A stretch of DNA of 10,881 nt from UBA11524 sp051886675 (GCA_051886675.1 JBJEYH010000335.1:1-10881); one strand, 5' to 3'; shown: positions 1 through 6,236, counted from the first letter of the stretch. Made by a program: numbers and translations. The notes: a model not told the origin generated them from the sequence alone.

Positions 1-5
1 CAGGG

Positions 6-154
6 TGCGGCGGGGGCGCGGCCCCCTCCGGGCCTCCCCGGGGTGCGGCGGGGGCTGCGGCCCCCGCCGGGCCTTCCCCGGGTGCGGCGGGGGCGCGGCC
101 CCCTCCGGGTCTCCCCGGGATGCGGCGGGGGCGCGGCCCCTCCGGGCTTCTCCC
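6..154. repeat. Four tandem copies of a ~38-bp GC-rich intergenic repeat
   Basis: Units begin with TGCGGCGGGGG at 6, 44, 83 and 121, giving periods of 38, 39 and 38 bp; the last unit decays after about 154. Each unit has a GGGGGC-GCG-GCCCCC type hairpin (for example 12-17 with 21-26) and a CCTCCCCGGG segment. The units differ by a few substitutions and one-base indels. The period is not a multiple of three, so a continuous reading frame through it would not encode a repeated peptide, which argues against coding. There are no spacers, so this is not a CRISPR array. Function unknown; the array may continue to the left of position 1. Confidence 0.8.
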
Positions 155-184
155 ATTTGGGGCATAGCCGCATACGCAAAACGA

Positions 185-208
185 GGGCATGATCATCCGA
201 TCATGTCC
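185..208. terminator. Hairpin terminator, probably bidirectional (CATGATC/GATCATG family)
   Basis: Arms 185-194 and 199-208 pair over 10 bp around the 4-nt loop ATCC, with one G-U pair on the plus strand and one A-C mismatch on the minus strand. On the plus strand it is followed by TTGTTTGCTTGTT, and on the minus strand by TCGTTTTGCG. It could end a plus-strand transcript entering from the left and act as a back-up terminator for the solute-binding protein operon. The core CATGATC...TCCGATCATG is shared with the hairpin at 5054-5089. Confidence 0.55.
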
Positions 209-210
209 TT

Positions 211-273
211 GTTTGCTTGTTGGGAAAGGCATCGGCGGCTTCCGGCCGCCCGGCGATCCCGCGCCACGCACAA
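211..273. other. Intergenic spacer with a small GC-rich hairpin
   Basis: No gene is credible here. The one visible structure is a 6-bp perfect stem, GGCGGC (234-239) and GCCGCC (245-250), lying between the two terminator-like hairpins. Short frames crossing this stretch lack a ribosome binding site and do not resemble any family known to me. Together with 1-210 and 274-335, it makes the first 335 bases gene-free. Confidence 0.5.
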
Positions 274-301
274 AAGGAGGAACGGTTGCCCGTTCCCCCT
301 T
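272..301 (-). terminator. Intrinsic terminator of the sugar ABC importer operon
   Basis: It lies 35 bp downstream of the solute-binding protein stop codon. On the minus strand, arm 301-290 pairs with arm 285-274 over 12 bp, with one G-U wobble, around the loop GCAA (289-286). The distal arm runs into TTTTG (275-271). On the plus strand the wobble becomes an A-C mismatch and no T-tract follows, so the structure is oriented for minus-strand transcription. Confidence 0.7.
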
Positions 302-335
302 GGCGGTTGGGTGATGCTTTGCTTGTCCGGCGCGA

Positions 336-1904
336 TCAGCGGGACTGGAGCCAGGTGGCGTACTGGCTGTACATCTCGTCGTAGATCTTCTGCAGACCGG
401 CGTCGTAGCACTTGGCCAGCATTTCGTCCAGCTTGGCATCGGCGTCGTCCACCAGGCCCAGGGTCAGCATGCCGTAGTAGTCGCCCAGGATGGAGTCCAC
501 AGCGTCAGCATAGGCCTGCACGGGGCCGGGATCGAAGATAAAGGAGGTCAGCGGGTTGGCGGTCATGCGGCGCTTCCACTCGTCGTAGATGACCTGCTCG
601 CGCTCGGGCACGCCGGTCTTCTCCACGTCGCCGTTGCGGACCGCCCAGGACAGGGAGTTGCCGTCCGGCAGATAGCTGGCGGTGTTGTCGGTCTCGGAAT
701 AGATGCGGTTCTCGTCGATGGTGTAGTGGTCGCCCTCGATGCCCAGCACCACGATGTGGTTCATGGCGGTGTCGAACTTCAGCAGATCCAGCACCATGGC
801 GGCGCGCTCAGGATTCGCGCTGCCCGCGGCGATGGCCATGTCGCCGTTGGAATAGGCTTCCGCGGTGACCAGGGTGCCCTTCTCCTTGAACAGGTCATAG
901 GCGGCGGTGGTGACGCCCTCGTTCTTCTCCACTTCCTTCATGTAGGTGAAGACCGAGCCGTTCCACTCGATGGACGCGCTCTTGCCCGCGCCGAAGGCCT
1001 GCCACTCGTTGACGGTCTCGTTCAGGGCGCTGCGGCTCCACACGCCGGCATCCGCCAGCACCTTCATCTCGCGGCAGAATTCACGGAACAGATCGGTTTC
1101 CCAGGCCAGCTTGATCTCCTCGGCCGCGGGCAGATCCCCGTCATAGGCGTAGGAGAAGCGCAGGTTGTTGGTGAAGTAGGCGTCGAACCAGTTCTCGTTG
1201 GTGTACCACAGCTCCCAGAAGGCGGTGTTGTTCTGCTGGCCGCCGAAGGCCAGAATGCCCGATTCAGGCGTTTCCTTCTCGGCGATGGTCAGCAGGTAGT
1301 TCTCGAAATCGTCCCAGTTCTTCAGCTCGCCGATGCCGTACTTCTCGGCCAGGTCCGTGCGGATGGCCACCAGACGGCCCTCGGGCGCCATGCGGCCGCA
1401 GGGCACGGCGATGTTCTTGCCGTTGATCTTCGTCTCGTCCCAGGACTCCGCGGGCTGATACTTGTTCGCCAGAGGCATGTACTTGGCGATGAACTCCTCA
1501 TCCATCTCGTAGAAGGAGCCCTTCGCGGCTTCGGTGAACATGTACTCCCAGGGGGCGGTGAAGATCAGGTCGATGTCCGCGCCGCCGGCCAGGTTCAGCG
1601 AATACATGGTCGCCACGTCCGCCCAGCTCATGAACACGGTGTCAATGCTGGTGTTGAAGGGCGCCAGCTGCTCGTTCAGGGCAGCCTGGATCTTGTCCCA
1701 GTCCACGGGCTTGTCGCCCACCTGGTAGATCTTCACGGTATAGGGCTTGGACAGATCCGTATCGGGATACATGTCCGGGGTCGCCTTGATGACGTTGGTC
1801 TTCCAGTCATCGGGGAGCTCATCGACCGTGACGGCGGATGCCGACGCCATCAGCGTGAAGAGCATGCACAGGACCAGTGCAAGTGCGGTCAGCCTTTTCT
1901 TCAT
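336..1904 (-). CDS. Extracellular solute-binding protein, DUF3502-type, of a sugar ABC importer
   Basis: A 522-residue substrate-capture protein that would deliver a carbohydrate, probably an oligo- or polysaccharide fragment, to the LplB/YtcP permease pair encoded just upstream. An N-terminal signal peptide (MKKR, hydrophobic 5-19) ends in ASA at 22-24, a signal peptidase I type site. The segment LNLAGGADIDLIFTAPWEY near 103-121 and the motif FDTAMNHIVVLGIEGDHYTI in the C-terminal third are typical of the LipO/YtcQ-like DUF3502 family, and length fits the family. The ATG at 1904 follows AAAGGAGG with 8-nt spacing. Oddity: there is no clear lipobox. The only early cysteine, Cys13, is preceded by LVL rather than the usual small residues, so membrane anchoring is unclear. 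It is the last gene of the three-gene operon. Family is confident; substrate is unknown. Confidence 0.93.
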   Translation of the reverse strand: MKKRLTALALVLCMLFTLMASASAVTVDELPDDWKTNVIKATPDMYPDTDLSKPYTVKIYQVGDKPVDWDKIQAALNEQLAPFNTSIDTVFMSWADVATMYSLNLAGGADIDLIFTAPWEYMFTEAAKGSFYEMDEEFIAKYMPLANKYQPAESWDETKINGKNIAVPCGRMAPEGRLVAIRTDLAEKYGIGELKNWDDFENYLLTIAEKETPESGILAFGGQQNNTAFWELWYTNENWFDAYFTNNLRFSYAYDGDLPAAEEIKLAWETDLFREFCREMKVLADAGVWSRSALNETVNEWQAFGAGKSASIEWNGSVFTYMKEVEKNEGVTTAAYDLFKEKGTLVTAEAYSNGDMAIAAGSANPERAAMVLDLLKFDTAMNHIVVLGIEGDHYTIDENRIYSETDNTASYLPDGNSLSWAVRNGDVEKTGVPEREQVIYDEWKRRMTANPLTSFIFDPGPVQAYADAVDSILGDYYGMLTLGLVDDADAKLDEMLAKCYDAGLQKIYDEMYSQYATWLQSR

Positions 1905-1923
1905 GGGTTCTTCCTCCTTTTTT

Positions 1924-1950
1924 GATTTCAGCCTTTCACAGGCGTAAATC
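1924..1950 (-). other. Intergenic imperfect hairpin ahead of the solute-binding protein gene
   Basis: In the 74-bp gap between the YtcP and solute-binding protein genes, GATTT (1924-1928) pairs with AAATC (1946-1950) and GCCT (1931-1934) with AGGC (1940-1943), separated by a 2x2 mismatch, around a 5-nt loop. It is followed on the minus strand by a run of A and the AGGAGG of the next gene. With no T-tract it is not a terminator. Hairpins in this position can stabilise the mRNA for the binding protein; that role here is inference. Confidence 0.35.
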
Positions 1951-1978
1951 CTCGTGGATGCGCAGGCGCCGGGCTCCG

Positions 1979-2896
1979 TCAGCCCTTGACCGCGCCGATG
2001 GTCAGGCCCTTGACGAAGTAGCGCTGCAGGAACGGGTACAGCAGGATGATCGGGCCGGTGGCGATGACGGTCATGGCCATCTTCATGCCCTCCAGCGGAA
2101 CCGAGGGCAGATCCATGCCGGACTTTTCAGCCACCAGGCGCATGGCCTCGGCGGAGCCCAGCATGCTCTGCAGATAGTACTGCAGGTTGTACAGGCTGTC
2201 GTCGCTGATGAAGAGCATGCAGTTGTACCAGTCGTTCCAGTAGGCCAGGGCCGAGAACAGCGCCAGCGTGGCCAGCAGGGGCTTGGACAGGGGGATCATC
2301 AGCCGGACGTAGATGGTGAAGTCGTTGGCGCCCTCCAGCTTGGCCGACTCGGTGATCGCCGCCGGAATCCCCGACATGAAGGACTTGGCGATGATCATGT
2401 TCCACACCGAGAACATCAGCGGCAGAATCAGCGCGTAGATCTGGTTCTTGAACCCCAGGTACCGCACGCACAGCATGAACCAGGGCACCAGGCCGCCGTT
2501 GAACAGGGTCGTGAAGAAGAAGAAGAACGCGAAGCCGTTGCGCCAGGGGAAGTCCCTGCGGCTGAGGACGTAGCCGGTCATCGTGGCCAGGAACACCGCC
2601 AGGAAGGTGCCCACCACCGTCACGCCGGCGGTCACGCCGTAGGCCCGGAGGATCGCGGTGGGATTTTTCAGGCACAGGGCATAGGCCTCGGTGGAGAAGC
2701 TCTTGAGCACCAGGGGATAGCCGTTGCGGATCATGTCGTTTTCAGGCGTGAAGGACGCGATGAAAATCAGATAGAACGGCAGCAGGCAGATCAGCGCGAA
2801 CAGGCCGATCAGGGTATAGCCCAGGACGCTGACGGCGATCTGATCCTTCGTCCTGCGGATTTTCCTGTGTTCCGTGATTCTGGCGGGAGCAGTCAT
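1979..2896 (-). CDS. ytcP: Carbohydrate ABC transporter permease, YtcP-like (MalG type)
   Basis: One of two membrane-spanning subunits of the sugar importer, 305 residues from the start chosen here. Hydrophobic segments lie near 25-50, 86-110, 122-142, 150-172, 205-225 and 275-292. The cytoplasmic EAA loop, which docks the ATPase, is visible at about 183-203 (ESAKLEGANDF...IPLSK). The C-terminus FVKGLTIGAVKG is the family hallmark. Two in-frame ATGs compete. The one at 2905 has GGGGG directly abutting it, while the one at 2896 has GGGGG at 9-nt spacing, so 2896 is preferred; the longer form adds only MRY. The gene follows the LplB stop by about 10-18 nt, consistent with one transcript and translational coupling. 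Permease identity is very likely; the sugar is not deducible. Confidence 0.93.
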   Translation of the reverse strand: MTAPARITEHRKIRRTKDQIAVSVLGYTLIGLFALICLLPFYLIFIASFTPENDMIRNGYPLVLKSFSTEAYALCLKNPTAILRAYGVTAGVTVVGTFLAVFLATMTGYVLSRRDFPWRNGFAFFFFFTTLFNGGLVPWFMLCVRYLGFKNQIYALILPLMFSVWNMIIAKSFMSGIPAAITESAKLEGANDFTIYVRLMIPLSKPLLATLALFSALAYWNDWYNCMLFISDDSLYNLQYYLQSMLGSAEAMRLVAEKSGMDLPSVPLEGMKMAMTVIATGPIILLYPFLQRYFVKGLTIGAVKG

Positions 2897-2914
2897 GTAC
2901 CTCATCCCCCTTTC

Positions 2915-3886
2915 TCAGTACAGGGCGTAGTCGGGATTGACGATTTTCACCAGCTTGTTGCAGATGGTGATGGTGATGAAGCACAGAACCGACTGGTACA
3001 GGCCCACCGCCGAGGAGACGCCGATATTGGCGTTGTTGATCAGCAGGCGGAAGACGTAGGTATCGATGATGTCGGTGGTGGGCTGCAGCAGCGCGGAGCT
3101 CTTGACCGTCTGGTAGAACAGGCCGAAGTCGCCGCGGAAAATATTGCCGATGGCCATCAGCACCAGCACCATCATCGTGGGCACCAGGGAGGGAATGGTG
3201 ATGTAGCGGATTTTCTGCCAGGCGTTGGCGCCGTCGATATCCGCGGCCTCGAACATTTCCTGATCCATGCCGGTGATGGCAGCCAGATACACCACCGAGC
3301 CGTAGCCTGTCTGCTTCCACAGCTTCAGGAACACCAGGATGAACGGCCATACGCCCGGCGTGTTGTACACGTCGAAGCGGCCTCCGCCCAGCATCACGGA
3401 GATGCTGTTCCAGATGCCCCGCTCGTAGTTGAACACATTGTACATGATGGCGCCCGCCACCACCCAGCTGATGAAGTATGGCAGGAACATGAACGACTGT
3501 GCGATTTTCTTGAAGTACTTGTTGCGCAGCTCGTTGATGAGGATGGCGCTGCCCATCTCGAACACCACGCCGAAGAAGATGAACGCGATGTTGTACAGGA
3601 TGGTGTTGCGCGTCACGCCGGGGAGCTTGCCGTCAATGAGGATGGCCTGGAAGTTCTGGAAGCCCACCCACGGGGAATGGTAGATGCCTCCCCGGTACTG
3701 GTACTTCTCAAACGCCAGCACCAGGCCGGTCATGGGGACGTAGCTGAAGATGAGGACATACGCCACCGCGGGCAGCAGCATCAGCAGCAGCAGCCAGTGC
3801 CGCCGGAACACCTTGGTCACAGGCATTCTGGCAGAGATGACCATGTCTCCCTCGGCAGTGTGGACGATCTGACCCCTTTTTTTCAT
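2915..3886 (-). CDS. lplB: Carbohydrate ABC transporter permease, LplB-like (MalF type)
   Basis: First gene of the importer operon and partner of the YtcP-like permease. From the chosen start it is 323 residues. Transmembrane segments are predicted near 30-52, 95-118, 131-150, 180-200, 234-252 and 293-312. The EAA loop is clear at 213-232 (EAADIDGANAWQKIRYITIP). The N-terminal pattern RHWLLLLMLLPAVAYVLIFSYVPMTGLVLAFEKYQ (split 29-50 and 51-63) and the C-terminal NPDYALY fit LplB. An in-frame ATG at 3925 would add 13 residues (MTGLFADAGEGSF), but it has no spaced ribosome binding site. The ATG at 3886 has GGGGAGGGG with about 6-nt spacing, so it is chosen. No ATP-binding subunit lies in the operon, which is normal for this family because a shared MsmX-like ATPase usually serves it. 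Confidence 0.93.
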   Translation of the reverse strand: MKKRGQIVHTAEGDMVISARMPVTKVFRRHWLLLLMLLPAVAYVLIFSYVPMTGLVLAFEKYQYRGGIYHSPWVGFQNFQAILIDGKLPGVTRNTILYNIAFIFFGVVFEMGSAILINELRNKYFKKIAQSFMFLPYFISWVVAGAIMYNVFNYERGIWNSISVMLGGGRFDVYNTPGVWPFILVFLKLWKQTGYGSVVYLAAITGMDQEMFEAADIDGANAWQKIRYITIPSLVPTMMVLVLMAIGNIFRGDFGLFYQTVKSSALLQPTTDIIDTYVFRLLINNANIGVSSAVGLYQSVLCFITITICNKLVKIVNPDYALY

Positions 3887-3964
3887 GAATGACCCCTCCC
3901 CGGCATCAGCAAATAAACCTGTCATCTCCGCAAAGACTCAAGCCGTTTCATCGTTTGCCGTATC

Positions 3965-3981
3965 TGGTAATTATTTTACCA
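3965..3981. promoter_or_regulatory. Palindrome TGGTAA-N5-TTACCA, candidate operator
   Basis: Perfect 6-bp arms (3965-3970, 3976-3981) flank TTATT. It covers the proposed -10 box and likely transcription start of the importer operon, which is where a repressor would block. It lacks the central CG expected of LacI/CcpA sites, so the cognate regulator is unknown. Confidence 0.45.
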
Positions 3982-4002
3982 TTTGTCACGGAAATGTGTC
4001 AA
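3973..4002 (-). promoter_or_regulatory. Predicted sigma-70-type promoter of the importer operon
   Basis: On the minus strand, consensus -35 TTGACA (4002-3997) is followed after 18 nt by TAAAAT (3978-3973). Transcription would begin near 3966, giving a leader of about 80 nt before the LplB ATG at 3886. It sits in an AT-rich stretch that contrasts sharply with the GC-rich coding sequence on both sides. Confidence 0.65.
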
Positions 4003-4050
4003 TGAGATTTTCTGTTATCATATTGATAAAAAATGCTGTGAAAAATCTCA
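4003..4050. promoter_or_regulatory. Nested inverted repeats between divergent promoters, candidate regulator site
   Basis: Outer 9-bp arms are TGAGATTTT (4003-4011) and AAAATCTCA (4042-4050). Inside them is a perfect palindrome, TTATCA-TAT-TGATAA (4015-4029). The element starts at the base next to the importer -35 box and ends 6 bp before the AraC-gene -35 box. The position suits an activator or dual regulator acting on both promoters, and the adjacent AraC-family protein is the natural candidate. The repeats are directly visible; the regulatory role is inferred. Confidence 0.5.
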
Positions 4051-4056
4051 ATTGGG

Positions 4057-4085
4057 TTGAACAGGCGCGAAGGACATGCTATACT
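4057..4085 (+). promoter_or_regulatory. Predicted sigma-70-type promoter of the AraC-family gene
   Basis: The -35 box TTGAAC (4057-4062) is separated by 17 nt from -10 TATACT (4080-4085). Transcription would start near 4092, giving a leader of about 36 nt with GGAGGA at 4115-4120, 7 nt before the ATG at 4128. Confidence 0.7.
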
Positions 4086-4127
4086 GTCCCCATAGCCGCC
4101 AACCACTGACCGCCGGAGGAACGCACG

Positions 4128-5021
4128 ATGAAATCAGCCGAAGGGAAAGTCGCGCCGATATCGGACTATTACATTTTCACGCCCAGCAGGACGGCGCAGG
4201 AGATCTTCTTCTACCCCCTGCAGTGCGGGAACTTCACCTACGAGCCGGGGTATGCGCTGCGGCGCAGCTCCTTCGACAGCTTTCTGCTGATGTACATCCA
4301 GAAGGGCAGCCTGCTGCTGGAGCTGGATGGCAAAACGCAGCCGGCCCATGAAAAGAGCTTCGTCCTCATCGACTGCTACGCGCCCCACGGCTATTCCACT
4401 CGGGACGGGTACGAATGCCTGTGGCTGCATTTCGACGGCGTGCTGGCCCGCCGCTACTACGAGCTGATCGTCTCCCGGCTGAACAACGTCTTCACCATGG
4501 ACGACGCCTTCCCCGTGCTGCGCAAGATGAACACCATCCTGCGCACCTTCGCCGAGAACAAGCAGTGCCGGGAGCCGCTGCTGTCCAAGTACATCCTGGA
4601 CATCCTGACGGAATTCATGATCTACAACCCCGACGCCGGCAAGGTGGGCAACTGCGCCGAGGCCGTGGAAAAGGCGATGATCTACATTTCCGAGCATTTC
4701 ACCGAGAACATCCCCGTCAGCCGGATGGCCGCGGTGGCCGGCATGAGCGAATCCCATTTCATCCGGGTGTTCCGGCAGGGCACCGGCTATACGCCCCATG
4801 AATACATCATCAACCGGCGGATGGCCTCGGCCCGGTATCTGCTGAAGTACTCGTCCCTGTCCGTCAAGAAGATCTGCTTCAACACCGGCTTTTCCTGCGA
4901 GAGCGTCTTCTGCAACGCCTTCCGCAGGCAGCATCAGATGACCCCGCAGCAGTACCGGGAATTCTCCTGCCGGGAGCGGGAGCCCAACGGCCTCCGCACC
5001 CCGCCGCCGCCCTCCCCCTGA
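4128..5021 (+). CDS. AraC-family transcriptional regulator
   Basis: A 297-residue DNA-binding regulator, the usual length for a one-component AraC protein. Residues ~25-105 form an AraC-type cupin sensing domain (YALRRSSFDSFLLMYIQKGSL, then APHGY...LWLHFDG). Residues ~178-280 form the double helix-turn-helix domain: first HTH around IPVSRMAAVAGMSESHFIRVF (195-215), second around SVKKICFNTGFSCESVFCNAF (245-265), closing with the family signature MTPQQYREF (271-279). The tail is arginine-rich and ends in PPPPSP. The ATG at 4128 has GGAGGA 7 nt upstream. The gene diverges from the importer operon across a shared regulatory gap, so it probably senses the imported sugar or a derivative and controls that operon, and perhaps itself. 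Family certain; ligand and targets inferred. Confidence 0.95.
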   Translation: MKSAEGKVAPISDYYIFTPSRTAQEIFFYPLQCGNFTYEPGYALRRSSFDSFLLMYIQKGSLLLELDGKTQPAHEKSFVLIDCYAPHGYSTRDGYECLWLHFDGVLARRYYELIVSRLNNVFTMDDAFPVLRKMNTILRTFAENKQCREPLLSKYILDILTEFMIYNPDAGKVGNCAEAVEKAMIYISEHFTENIPVSRMAAVAGMSESHFIRVFRQGTGYTPHEYIINRRMASARYLLKYSSLSVKKICFNTGFSCESVFCNAFRRQHQMTPQQYREFSCREREPNGLRTPPPPSP

Positions 5022-5053
5022 GGCCCCGCGCCTTCCCTCCGCCGCAAACGCAG

Positions 5054-5093
5054 CGCGGGGGCATGATCGCTTCCGATCATGCCCCCGCGTTTT
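5054..5093 (+). terminator. Strong intrinsic terminator between convergent genes
   Basis: A perfect 15-bp stem (5054-5068 with 5075-5089) around the 6-nt loop GCTTCC is followed on the plus strand by TTTT. It ends the AraC transcript. It also lies 14 nt downstream of the stop codon of the convergent adaptor gene; on that strand the trailing sequence is CTGCGTTTG, so termination there would rely mainly on the long stem. The CATGATC/GATCATG core recurs at 185-208. Confidence 0.85.
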
Positions 5094-5102
5094 CTGTCCG
5101 GG

Positions 5103-6158
5103 TCAGTCGTCCAGGGTGGCGACGATGGCCGTCATGCCGATGCGCACATCCTCATTGGGCGTGAAGTCGATGTAGGCCTGGTAGGTGGCCTCGCCGCTCT
5201 GGGCGGAGCTCAGGTGGGAGATGGCCGCCACGGTGCCCGGCAGCCTAACCGTGCTGTCCGGGTCGTAGTTGAAGGTGATTTCCACCGCGTCGCCCTCGGC
5301 GATGGTGGACAGGTCATACTCGTTGACGCTGATTTCCACCTGCAGGGTGTCCATGGTGTAGACGGTGAGCAGCGCGTCGCCCTTGTTCACGCTGGCGCCG
5401 GCGGAGGTGTTCACCGTGGCGATGACGCCGCTCACGTCGGAGACGATCTCGTTCCCCGTGGCGAAGAGGCCGTCCAGCGTGCCGGTGACCGTCTCAAAGA
5501 GCAGATCCCCCCGGGAGACGGTATCGCCGTCCTTGACGTGCAGGCGCAGGATGCTGCCGCTGCCGCTGACGGCAATCTCCGGCGTGCGGCCCACGGTTCC
5601 CCGGCCGATGCGGCTGGTGGAGGTGAAGCTGGGGCTGCGGTAGATGTACACCGTCTCCTCCAGCACCAGGGAGCCGGAGGTGGTTTCCACGGTGTAGGTG
5701 TTGCCGCTGGCGGAGGTGACGATGCCCTCGGCGGTATGGCTGCCGTCGGCGGTGCAGGAGATGTACACCGTCTCGCCGATGTTGACGTACTTGGTCTCGC
5801 TGCTGTTGTAGGCCTTGTCAATGTCGGCGGTGATGGTGTACTTGTTGGTGGGCATGATGTACATCACCGCGCCCCAGCGGCTGTTGACGCTGTCCACCGC
5901 GTCGCCCTCCCGGGCGAAGACGCCGGCCACGGTACCGTCGGCGGGGGCGTATACCCTTGTGGTGCCGATGGTGGCCACCGTATCGCCCATGGTGATCAGT
6001 CCGCCCGCCCGCAGGCTGAAGCTGCTCACCGTGCCGCCGAAGGGCGCGGTGACGCTGACGGCATCCCCGGCCACCACCGTGCCGTCGAAGGTGGTCTCCG
6101 CCAGGGCGCTCAGGGGAAGCAGGGCCAGGAACATGACCAGGGCCAGGAACCGTTTCAT
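5103..6158 (-). CDS. Secreted efflux adaptor with duplicated lipoyl/beta-barrel modules
   Basis: Last gene of the export operon. It encodes a 351-residue protein of the HlyD/MacA-like membrane fusion class, expected outside the membrane as a partner of the MacB-type permease. From the chosen start, a signal peptide (MKRFLALVMFLALLPLSALA) precedes mature ET..., with no lipobox and no second membrane segment. Two similar halves follow. Half A (about 28-175) has a lipoyl-like GTVSSFSLRAGGLITMGDTV and a barrel-like NKYTITADIDKAY...VNIGETVYISC. Half B (about 192-351) has GSILRLHVKDGDTVSRGDLL and DTLQVEISVNEYDLSTIAEGDAVEITF. No coiled-coil hairpin separates the lipoyl halves. The ATG at 6158 has AAGGAGGT 10 nt upstream; an alternative start at 6188 adds ten unlikely residues before the signal peptide. 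Adaptor class likely; the exact role of a second adaptor is unknown. Confidence 0.82.
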   Translation of the reverse strand: MKRFLALVMFLALLPLSALAETTFDGTVVAGDAVSVTAPFGGTVSSFSLRAGGLITMGDTVATIGTTRVYAPADGTVAGVFAREGDAVDSVNSRWGAVMYIMPTNKYTITADIDKAYNSSETKYVNIGETVYISCTADGSHTAEGIVTSASGNTYTVETTSGSLVLEETVYIYRSPSFTSTSRIGRGTVGRTPEIAVSGSGSILRLHVKDGDTVSRGDLLFETVTGTLDGLFATGNEIVSDVSGVIATVNTSAGASVNKGDALLTVYTMDTLQVEISVNEYDLSTIAEGDAVEITFNYDPDSTVRLPGTVAAISHLSSAQSGEATYQAYIDFTPNEDVRIGMTAIVATLDD

Positions 6159-6192
6159 CACAGGAATGACCTCCTTGCTGCAATGCATTCAG

Positions 6193-6236
6193 GCCGGTCA
6201 GCCCGACCGGCAAGGGCCCGCGGACAATGCGCGGGC
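6193..6236 (-). other. Tandem hairpins in the permease-adaptor gap
   Basis: The 86-bp gap between the permease and second-adaptor genes holds two perfect 7-bp stems: GCCCGCG/CGCGGGC (6216-6222, 6230-6236) with a 7-nt loop, and GCCGGTC/GACCGGC (6193-6199, 6205-6211) with a 5-nt loop. Neither has a T-tract, so they are not standard terminators. They could set mRNA processing or stability, letting the second adaptor be expressed at a different level from the upstream genes. Confidence 0.5.

Noticed and set aside
6..154. Possible CRISPR array at the left edge
   Set aside because: Direct tandem units with no unique spacers between them.
5..541. Plus-strand 178-residue open frame across the left-edge repeats
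   Set aside because: The repeat period is 38-39 bp, so the frame changes between units; composition is Arg/Gly/Pro/Ala low-complexity and the 3' part overlaps the solid binding-protein gene.
726..1925. Plus-strand 399-residue open frame opposite the binding-protein gene
   Set aside because: His/Gly/Val/Gln-rich antisense composition typical of GC-rich shadows, no family resemblance, and the minus-strand gene has a signal peptide, family motifs and a ribosome binding site.
1877..3892. Plus-strand 671-residue open frame opposite both permease genes
   Set aside because: Long only because high GC removes stops; it is antisense to two clear permeases and has no domain, no ribosome binding site and His/Asp/Gln-rich sequence.
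3965..3981. CcpA catabolite-response element
   Set aside because: The palindrome lacks the central CG and the conserved bases of cre sites; kept only as an unassigned operator candidate.
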